This document shows, piece by piece, positions 11,401 through 21,400 of a stretch of 24,080 nt of DNA. Within the stretch, counting starts at the first letter, position 1, and each line of letters starts with the position of its first letter. Made by a program: the position numbers and the translations under genes. Under the pieces are notes generated by a model, which worked only from the letters and a program-made list of their open reading frames with translations, was not told the origin of the DNA and ran no database searches. The DNA is from Plakobranchus ocellatus (taxonomy: Eukaryota; Mollusca; Gastropoda; Plakobranchidae), in NCBI GenBank assembly GCA_019648995.1, contig BLXT01000430.1:1257274-1281353 (forward strand), given 5' to 3'.

Positions 11401-14141
11401 TGGCGAGCAATTGCCGTGAAAGTAAGTTTTTAATCAACATGTTTCTTCAAGCATTTTAGTTTATCTTCTAAGCTCTCAGAATGTCTGCCACTTTCTGTGC
11501 TCTCAAGCAATTTGATACTCAGTCCACCTTTTATCTCCATCTTGTTTTTGGCTATTGCTAAATAACGGCTCGTGAGGAAAAAAAAATGAGATCAGCAATA
11601 AATGGTGGACTGGGTGGGTAAACAAAAATCAGTCAACCTTGCCTTCTTTTTCTCTCCAGTTTCCTCAATTGTGCCATTAGTTATGATTAAAAAAAAAAAA
11701 AAGCAAACATAAAGGCATGCTTAAGATATCCAAAAATACAACTTTAACAATCCAAATATTTAAAGTATCAGTAAACTGAAAATCAGCTTTGAATCCTAAG
11801 GAGTCTTAGGTCTTAACAATATATTATTTTTTCCCCAAAGACTAGGTTTTATCTTTTGAAAATTGCACATACCTCCCCATGTTTAATCATGGCAAATATT
11901 TGGGCACAATTATCATAAATTTCAGCCATAATGCAAAATCTTCATGGATCTAAAAATGTTGTTCTAGATATGAAAAGAGATGTAAGTAAGTACCAGATTG
12001 AATAAAAAAAAAAAAAAAAAAGAAAGAAACCCTGCCAAAAGTGATAACAATTACTTCTTGGATAACATGAGCTTTATACTTTGATCTTCTTTGCTCTATA
12101 ATTGATGCAAACTTTAATATTTTGCTCAGTTAAAAAAAATTTAACAACAAGCTCACTCAGTTGAAGTGATATCATTCAATGACTTTAAAAGAAAATGATT
12201 TCCATTATGGTAGCAACAACAAAATCATAGAGAAAAAAAATATATATACCCATTAGGGAAAACATGTCATTGACAAGCATTTGAATGTTTGATTCATAAA
12301 TTTTCATGATGTGTGTCTGCATTAAAAGAAAAAAAAATAAATTGTGAATAAAAAAAATGAATTAAGTAAGACTTGATAAAAACATTTATATGACAATATG
12401 TAAGTCTATCTAACAGCAGATTAAAAAAAAAAAATAGAAAAAATTTATATAAATAATTCAATGATTAGCTCAAGAAAATCACAACCATATGAAATCTGAA
12501 AATTGAATTTCAATGTGAAGTTTTTTTGGATTAGATCTTGCTACACAATAATATCTATTTTTACAACCGGCGCTAGGCATTCTTTTTATGCATTCGGTTT
12601 TCAGTACTCAATTTAAATTCATGTGTAGTTGATTCTGCTCATAATGTACCAAAGGTAAAGAAGGAAAAAAGATTATCTTGCTTCTTTGTATTCGTTTGGC
12701 AAGCACCTCTCTNNNNNNNNCCCCCCCCCCCCCCCCCCCCCTCTTTCCCTACTTAACTCTTCTTATTTCTATCTCACATTCCTAATCATGCATACATTCT
12801 CTCTTTCAATAGTCTATTGTTTTTAAAAAACCAATGCACATACATTGTTGTAAATTTTTAACACAGCCATTATTTTCTTACACATCAATACTTTTTTTGC
12901 ATGCAAATAAGTCATGTAAATGAACATGAACCTCAAGAAGAATCATAACTTAAAGAGGAGTGGACAGAGGCGGTATTTCCATTGTTTAATCAGTTGGCAT
13001 CCATAATTCACAAAAAAAAAAAGAAAAGAATAATAATCATCAAAATATTAGATCATTATATGTGCAATTTTGTCTATTTTGCAATCGTCAATGTAAAAAT
13101 AAAGTCTGAGGTGTTTCCATCATGCCATAAATTATGTCATTTTTTTCCTGGCTGCTTGATCAACGAACAGCACATCTTTACTTCCATTGCATATCATAAA
13201 ATTATAAGAAAATACTAATCTCATATCTGAAAAAAATTGCCTTTGGTCCTTTTTTGTGTTGGGATTGCTATTGAGATTGATATAGTAAGAATTTCATCTC
13301 ATTTTCTTTAACCAGAAAGAGTCCAGAGTGAGGCTGGTCAAAGGATTGAGACAGGTTATGTTCTCTATACAGCCTGTTTGCTACTAAAGGCCTATGTTTG
13401 GGCCATGCAACGAGAACAAGCTAAAACCTATGACTGAAAGATCTTTGCAAGTTGAGTTTGTTTGTCCATGTGCCCATCAAGACAGTACAAATTCAGGCAG
13501 AAAAAAAAGAGAAGGGAAAATTAACAAGAGAGAGGCAAAGATACAAACAGACAGAAAACAAATAAGAGAATCATGTAAGTCATACAAATGTTTCAAAACA
13601 GAAATGGAATTGTTCTTTAAAATTTCCTATTACTTACACATTATTAATAATGGGCATCTGATTTTTGAGATAAAAATCTCATTTTCGTGTTTGTTTTGTT
13701 TAAATATTTTTCCCCATTCAACCGCTCACAGCAGCTTTATTTCTATAGATCTCTAAAGAAAGCAATTTGCAATAGCTCATATTAGAAGGATTTTAATTCT
13801 TAATCAGACTTTATCAATTGCTACCATCATATCGTCACTAGGCTAACATAATGGCATAACTTTGAATTTAGCCATAATGAGACATTAGAATCATTCTAAT
13901 TCTGAAAGCAAGAGCCATCAGATGATGTTCATATTATTTAAATGCACCTATGAAATGCATCAAAGGAATGGCAATCGATATCAGAGAAGAGAAACTTAAA
14001 TTTTCCTTTAAATCTTAAAAAAAATAATAAAACCCAACATGAATTATGCATTATTAACCCAACGTCTCCCAATTTCTATGGCAGCATAGAAACTGAATTC
14101 AGACCCCAAAATGCAAGCCTCGGTACAGCTTGCTGCAATTT
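8491..14141. other. Gene-poor AT-rich region between the two genes
   Basis: No open frame here shows protein-family similarity or convincing splice sites. It carries long A or T runs (for example near 8937-8950, 11145-11156, 11690-11702 and 12005-12020) and a second N/poly-C scar at 12713-12741. A minus-strand AATAAA lies near 9348-9353. The region could be spacer, intron of either gene, or part of a long 3' UTR of the AFAP1-like gene, and the sequence alone does not decide. Confidence 0.5.
12713..12741. other. Ns followed by a 21-C homopolymer, likely assembly scar
   Basis: Eight N followed directly by 21 C and then a CT-rich stretch. It has the same form as the scar at 2036-2059, so true length and content are uncertain. 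Confidence 0.8.
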
Positions 14142-14390
14142 TTAACTCACTCGCTGCCGGACACTTTAAAGAGTCATAATATGAGGACTGCCGGGGGTTT
14201 TTATATGGTTTTAAAAAATTCACTTCTCCCTTATTTATATCACTAGAGCACGTAGCCTGCCGAGGCCGAAACACTTCGGTCAATGTAGGCCGTAGAGTGC
14301 TATTTATCAGACCGAAGGGGTTCGGTCTCGGCAGCGGGCGGTACAAATAGATAGACCGAAACTGTTCGGCCTCGGCAGCGAGTGAGTTAA
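14142..14390. mobile_element. MITE-like element with TTAA ends (piggyBac-type candidate)
   Basis: A 249-bp block begins TTAACTCACTCGCTGCCG and ends with its exact reverse complement, an 18-bp terminal inverted repeat that includes the TTAA at each edge. TTAA as the duplicated target site is the hallmark of piggyBac-superfamily transposition, so a non-autonomous piggyBac-type MITE is the best reading. The right half is much more GC-rich than its surroundings and holds hairpins of the form GACCGAANNNNTTCGGTC. A second copy of the terminal motif (CTGCCGAGGCCGAA, near 14259) lies inside the element, which suggests nested or duplicated ends. No transposase is encoded; a minus-strand frame of 119 codons happens to stay open across it. 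Confidence 0.75.
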
Positions 14391-15156
14391 GAGACAATTT
14401 CATGTCAAAAAATTAATTTTATGTGGGCAGTCAAGATGTTTATTATTTATAGATCCAACCACATTCTCATAGGGCAATACCAGTCCAAATAAGCTAATCA
14501 CGATTATTGATGCTTTATAAGACTAAATAAATTTGTTCCTGATGCATAGTTTTCCAAAAACTTTTTTGAGTGAGGAAAACAGGAAAAAAAAAAATACGGT
14601 ATCTACACAGTGGTCCTAATGAAGAAGAGGAAGCCCATATTGACATATTTCTTAGCTGCTGAAACCTAGATGAGCTAAATCAGCTCTTCTTTGAGGAAAT
14701 AGGACAAAAGAGGTGGAGAGGGGAGGAGGCTAGAGAGGAATGATGGCACAGACAGGCTGATGACAAGGATGGTTGGGATCTGAAAAAAAGGAGAGATGAT
14801 AAGGCAAAAAATGTCTCATCTTTTTTTTTCTATTTTCATTCCACATGAGAGGGTTTAAAATATTTTATTCCAACTAGTATTTAAACTTCACAGGCTAATG
14901 AACTTGTGCAGGCTTAACTATGATATTTTGTTATGTAACTTGTTTCATTCCATATTTTTTATATGAATCATGCTTTAAAATAGATTTTGAAAAACATGGA
15001 GTCAACTCTCTTGTCAAAAGAGCACAAAGTACAGCTACATACAAGAGAGTTTTAGCAAAGGAACACTCTATCTAATTTATTTGGCTCTTTTTAGTTTGAA
15101 CTCCATTTATTCTCAATGATGATTCTTGAAAATATTTTTTGATGGTCCATCAGTTT
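14391..15156 (-). other. 3' flank or 3' UTR of the AFAP1-like gene
   Basis: Follows the stop codon at 15157-15159. A minus-strand AATAAA at 15106-15111 (about 46 nt after the stop) could be the polyadenylation signal. The minus-strand sequence CTCCTTTTTTTCAG at 14780-14793 is a strong acceptor and could start an alternative 3' terminal exon. Nothing else is visible. Confidence 0.4.
15106..15111 (-). promoter_or_regulatory. Candidate polyadenylation signal AATAAA
   Basis: Minus-strand AATAAA 46 nt past the stop codon of the AFAP1-like gene. This would give a very short 3' UTR. The hexamer is common by chance in DNA this AT-rich, so the call is weak. Confidence 0.35.
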
Positions 15157-15402
15157 TCACCATGTCTTTTTCTTCTGTTTTCTCTTCCTAGACCCTGACT
15201 TGCTTCTCTTAGACTGACTGGACTGGCTAGGCTGGTTGGACTGGGAGAGTTGGCTAGGCTGACTGGGCTGGCTGGACTGGGAGAGTTGGCTAGGCTGACT
15301 GGGCTGGCTGAACAGTGTGACTTGGTTTGTGTAAGTGTGAGTCTGAGCTGTTGCCCCACACAAAACATCAAGTGTTTCTCCCTGGAGAACTGCCAGCTGA
15401 TT
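15157..15402 (-). CDS. AFAP1: AFAP1-like gene, last exon: coiled-coil end, SQP repeats, basic tail
   Basis: 81 codons and a TGA stop at 15157-15159, after acceptor TGTTTCTAG. NQLAVLQGETLDVLCG finishes the coiled coil. The next part is built of Ser-Gln-Pro and Ser-Gln-Leu triplets encoded by a 36-bp repeat. The end is KRSKSGSRKRKQKKK plus TW, a strongly basic patch that could bind acidic lipids, actin or importin. The frame choice follows from the upstream splice phase; another frame is open over the same DNA but lacks this continuity. Confidence 0.82.
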   Translation of the reverse strand, partial: NQLAVLQGETLDVLCGATAQTHTYTNQVTLFSQPSQPSQLSQSSQPSQPSQLSQSNQPSQSSQSKRSKSGSRKRKQKKKTW

Positions 15403-18400
15403 CTAGAAACATAGATGATAAAACAGAACACTTTTAGATACAAAATAAAACATTCTGGATTTACATCACAGCTAAGATCTTAGATATTCTAGAGCATAAT
15501 ACAATTTTGCAGATCACATATATGCATTTAAAAGAACTTTCCTTGCAATACTATTTTAATTTTTTTTCTTTATTTCTATTTTTCCTTAACCTTCCACCCT
15601 TTTAAATCATAACACCACTGCTGAGAACTATAGAACTGTCATCTTTTTAATTTAAAAATGCAGAATAATTAAATTAAATATGTGGACTGATAAATCATAT
15701 TCCCTGATAAATCAATTATTTTTATAGCTGCCCAAGCAGTTTTACTGTACATTACTCCTTTGCATTTTGTTAAACACTCTTTGATACCGTGTTCTACACA
15801 AACAGTATATTTTGGAATTATCTGGAGCAGCTTAAACATTAGACACTCACTCATCTACCTATATCTGATTCTGTGATATGGTGATCAATAGACTAGCTTC
15901 AACCTTGGGCATACACTCAACTGTAAATTTCTTCCATCCTATTCTTTTTGATAGGGAGATATACATAGCAATTTTACCATTAGACAAAAACTCACCTGCA
16001 AAGTTCTGATATCTGTTTCTGTGTGTTCTCCTAATTTCTCCAGAGCTGCCATCTCCTTTTCACAGGCTAGCCTCTCTTCATCACTACTTACTCGCTGTCG
16101 TTTGTCATGCACAGCCATTCTAAATTAACATGATGCAAAGAGTACAGACAGAAAACAGTTAGGTCCGTTCTAATCATTATACCTCACCTACACAGCAACA
16201 AGGCACCACAAGAACATTTCTACTTCATTAAATAGAATAATGTATTATATTTTAACAGTCTATTGTAAATAAAAGTTCAACAGCATCAAACATATAATTT
16301 ATACATCTACTTTTAAACAGACTTTTGTCTGTGCTTATTTGAGTTTTTTTTTTTTTTTTTTTTTTTAACCTGGATATCAAAGAATTATATTCAAGATAAA
16401 AATCTTAATTTGTACTAAAAGCAATTGAAATCATTCCAAATCATTAGGCACAAGTTTATAAAAAGGCTAAATTGCCAAGGACTTTGAGTATTGTAATTTT
16501 TTTTACCTATACAGATTTCTCTTTCTCACACACTCATTTTGAAAATGAGACAAAACTTTTAAAAAAAAGTATATATATCTATGAATTTATATTTATTTAC
16601 AGGGGATTAATCTACTTTTACTTCATGTGGTATTTTTTCTTTATACAAAAGATTTATAGAAAAACTGCCATAGGACTTACACTATTCATGATGAGTATAT
16701 TATTTTTTCTACTTATACTGACTTAAAAATTACAAGCTATCTTTCTTGCTTCATCTTTATTTTCAACATCAATTTGAAATGAAAACAACAAACAGCCATA
16801 TATTTTAATCTTGCAATAATTTCTATTGAATAAAATATGATCTGATGAGTGCAATGATGGTGTCAAAAATACTTTCCAAGTTTTAAAATCAACAAATCTT
16901 AAACTTAAGCGACTAAAATCAGAACCTTTTCCGGCGGATCTGAGCTTGTTTATTTTTCAGCTTGTCCATAGCCTGTTGCATATCTCTTGGTGTTGTCGCT
17001 GAGTCACTCAACAGAGAACTGACCAGGTTAGTGCATGGACTGATGGGCATCATGAGGCCTGGTTTACAGGGCATATAGAAGACATTAGCAGCATAAACAT
17101 TGCGTTTACTGCAGATCTCTTTTTTGAAGAAGATTTTCAGATAGTTTGAAAAAAGCAAAATCCATTTTTAAAGGCGGACAAACAGCAATTTATAAACGCC
17201 CATTTGGATCTAATTCCAAACCCAATACCACCAAATTCCTATACAAACCTACTAAATCCACTTAAATAAGACGTCTATAAACTATTCGCGATCTTTTATA
17301 TGCTTTTGAAAGTCTGAAAAATTTCTTCAATTTAAGGTCTAAGGATGAGTACGTCATGCTGCATATAGCTAGTTACACTGCCCTTTATCTCTATCATGTC
17401 CGCTTTTCCTATTTTGCTAGTTCTATAAATATATTAGGTTTCTCCACTTTATCTCGGTGATCTTTATTGAAAAGACGGACTCTTAGTGAAAGTTTTAAAC
17501 CTATTAGTGAGAGCAGTGGGAAAGGTAGTGAAGAATAGCAAGAACCTGAAGAGTCAAGAAGAAATGTAAAAAGTAAAAATATGGGGTAAAAGTAAAAAGT
17601 GTGAAGGAGAAGGATGACAGTGATATAACCACAAAAAAAGTCAGTCTTTGAGAGTAGTGGAAGAAAAAAGCAGTACTATTATAATAAACAAATTAGTAAC
17701 TAAAACCATTGAAAAAGTGAACAGGAAGAGAACACAGTGGAGACAAAATTTTAAAAGGAAATGGCAAAAACTTGGAGATCAAAAAAAGAAGAAAATAAGG
17801 AAAACAATTGACATTATCTTTATCTTCATTAGGGCAATAATTCTGAAGTCCATATTTATACCTAAGGACTATTCTGTTGACAAAAAAAAAAAAAAATGAA
17901 AATGAAAATAAAATTCAAAACAAAAAAACACCAACTTACCAACCTTTTCCTCTAACTGCAATTTTTTCCCCTCTTGCTTTAGTTTTAGTTTTTCTCTGCC
18001 ATTTCTATGATTTATTTAATATAAAAAAAAATACTTAAGGTGATCTGTGATATTAAGACAAAAACTGAGGCAATTTTTCCCCTTTCATTTCCGTCTGGAG
18101 TGGGATGGGCAAGACATAACAATACTAACAAAGCCATAATAGCTCAAGCGCGCACATTTTTGCGTCACAGTTGGTGCAAGGTAGGTTTTTTTTTGGATGG
18201 CAAATGTGAAAAGTACCTCCATCGCATCTCAATAAATCTGAGTCAGAGGGCACACCTTAAAAGAATTAATCGCTCTAACAACCCAAATTAATCTTATTCA
18301 GCTTTTAAATTGTTCTCAATTATACATATTAATCTAATGAAATAGAAATACAGAAAAGGAAAGGTAGAGCAAAAAAAAAGAAAAAACAAAAAAGAACATG

Positions 18401-21400
18401 ACAACTGCACATACCGTTTTCAAAACAATCTGGTTTGCAATCCTCTCCTTGACGTAAGACAGGTATAGAAACTTTCAGCTCTGCCTTCTCAGCTTTACTG
18501 CTATTGTCTGATGAAGGCAGAGATGTGAGTGTCTTCATGCAGGAGGATAGGCTGTCTGTGTCTGTAGTAGGATCTGTTAAACTGATATCACTTGGCACAT
18601 TTTGTGAAGAGAGAACTGATAAGTTTGATGCACAGGAAGAGTTAAGTATAGAAGAGTCACAATTATTTTTACACTCTTGTTTACCATCGGGAGAGACAGC
18701 TGAGGAACTTAAAGCATCTGGACTTGAATTGAGATGGTCATTTGGTGCTGAACAAGAGTTATTTGAGGGTGGCACATCTTCCTTCATTTTTTGTGACAGC
18801 ATTTGATTGCTGCCCACTGGCTCATAGTACGATTCACTGTTGTTATTGCAAGACAAAGATAAAACATGCTCCATTTCGGCCTGTAGTTTGGCATTGGTCT
18901 CCTCACTGCTAAACATTCCAACTTTGGCACTATCAGAACCAACCACTATCACATTCTGAAATACATTGTCTTCTTCCTCACTGCTTGGTTTAGAAATGAG
19001 CGTAAGTACTTCTTCTTTGCTAAATAAAACATTTGCGTCATCAGATTTGTCTAAATTTTCTAGTTCTGATGAGACAAGTGTAGCTGTGCTACTGCCCCTA
19101 CTGCTCCTAGAGCTAGTGTTACAAACTTCTAAAGAGAGCCTGTCAGATCTTTTGATCACAAGAGAATATTCGTCTCCACTTGGAGATCTGGTTGCATGTA
19201 CTTTTGAGACAGAGGTGATATCACTGTGTATACTTTGCAAGGTTGACATGGAGGAAGATGTAGTTTCAGCTATAGTATGAGGATCAATGTTGTTGGATGC
19301 ACTGGACACCAAGGATAAAATGGTAGATGACTGATCGTGTGATAGCATGGATGGGGATAAGGATGTTGGACGAGTGGCATGAAGAGAACAAGAGGATGGC
19401 AATATTGTCTGTGAATTTTGATCACTTTTTGGTGTTGATGAGATCTGCCTATCTGAGCTTTGGTAATCTGGTGAGACATCAACACTGAAAGCATCAGAAG
19501 CAGCGCTACCTATAATGCTGTCACACAAGCCTGAGGTGCTATCATCCTCCTCAAGCTCACAGGGCAATGGTGAATCTGTGTTTGATATGGTACATTTTGA
19601 AGCATCAAACTTCTCGACTAATGGTTGTTTGACGGTGTGCCTGCCTGCACCATGAGCAGAATCTAGAGTGGCATAACCCCCATCAGTATCTGTTGTCTCC
19701 CTCGCACCACTACTGTTCTCACAACCGCTGTCGCTGTCTGAATTTGCTCCATGGCCACTGTAGCAGCCACTGTCTGTGTTTTTGCTGCAAGGATTGGTCC
19801 TACACACATTTGAAAGCACAGTAACTACAGAGGTAGGTTGGTTGGAAGATAGCAAAGATTCTGTAATCCCACTGGGTGCTGACTTGCTCACATAACTTCG
19901 AGGAGAGCCGAGAGTTAAAGTTGCATCAGCAGATTCCATTTCCTCAGTGAGAAGAGATGCATTCATCACCATAGTAGATTCTCCACTGTTACTTTCCTCT
20001 TCTAGACTATTGTCAACACAAACTGCATTTTTCCTGTCGCTGGTTTTGCCTCCTTTGCAAGAATCTGCAGTTTCTTGGGGATCCTCATATTCATGAGATG
20101 AGCTGTTCCCAAAGTTGTCCAGACCCTGTTAATTGTTAGATACATAAAGCTTTTAAGCTGCTGGAATTTTAATGGTCAATTTAACAAGCATAAAAAATAA
20201 AGTTACCAAGAGAATTGAAAAGACAAGTGGCTACTTGAAATGACCACTCTTCATAGTAGGCATCCATACAATAAATATTGAATGCAACACAATTTCTTAC
20301 ACTCGAGTGTAAGTTTCATATTTTGACTTATCAGAAGTATGGAGATTTGATAAAAGTGCCATCATGCTATTCAGGAAAAAATCTTGTGTAAGTACAATTA
20401 GTTTGCAATCAAATAAGTAAAATTATTTTGCCTACTTCAGAAAGGTATATATCCAAGCGTCTTAAGATTTTCATCAATTATAGAGGCACACACCCGTAAA
20501 AAAATAAGCGAACAATGTATTAAATATGAATTGCGAAATTTTGCAAACAGACGTGGGTGCAATCATTTAGCTTCACATCAATTATTGAATGAGCAATTCT
20601 TCTCCAATGGCATTTATTAATCTTTAGGTATTAGATACAAATTGTTATAAAAATAGGATTGACAAGCTTGAGGTCAAACTTCATTTACATCTAAACGCTC
20701 AAAAGTTTCAGATTAAGAAAGTATGAATTGTATTACATTGAGAAATTACATAAAAAACATAATGTCTGAATAAAAAAATTCTTCGTGTGATAAAACACTA
20801 GCAGTGTTAGGGGCCAATCAATTCTGCCAATATGACTGATTTCTCCATTTTCCTGGGGTGAAAAAAATAAAAAATTTTTCTAGTTATATAATGTACATAG
20901 TTTTATTGTGTAGCAATACATCTACAATGATGAGGATATCATGGACAGAAAAAAAAAAAAAAACGCCCAAGAAATCAGAACTGAAAGAAGCTAATCTGGA
21001 GAGAACATTGAACAGTTATAAATTTCATAATATGATTTGGTTTGGATTTTTTGTAAAGCCAGTCCACAATAAGATGATCTCAGCCTCTCAGGCCCTCCAT
21101 CAGGCCAGGGTGTCTGTGAAGGGGATAAACTCACTAACGAAGGATCCCTGCAGATGTGAGGGTGGGTTCACTATCCACAGGCCACCAATGCTCCACCATA
21201 AGATGGAGGCTATTACAATTTCTGGTACACCTTTGACGACAAAAGGTTTGGAACATCTGGAAATCAGTTGAGAAACTGAGGGCAATCACAATAGAGGTAG
21301 ACAAGAATAACTTTCATTGAAATTTTTAACTCACAGGTGAACGGGAATGGTAGCAGTGATAGCCTTGTAAGATTAACAGAGAATAGGTATGCTATGATTA

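Noticed and set aside
14044..14403. 119-codon minus-strand open frame
   Set aside because: It runs across the MITE-like element, including both inverted repeats, and has no splice context or domain. It is open by chance.
15150..15443. 97-codon minus-strand frame rich in SPVSLANSPSP
   Set aside because: It is the wrong frame of the 36-bp repeat in the last AFAP1-like exon. The SQP frame is the one that continues the upstream coiled coil across the splice junction.
17648..17899. 83-codon basic plus-strand frame
   Set aside because: AG-rich low complexity with no motif or splice context, inside an intron of the opposite-strand gene.
18504..19280. Plus-strand open frames of about 100 codons
   Set aside because: Antisense shadows of the large Ser-rich exon, whose codon bias leaves the opposite strand open.
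20858..21271. 137-codon plus-strand frame as a gene
   Set aside because: It starts in LINE-derived sequence and runs through an inserted repeat. It is a mosaic of mobile-element remnants.
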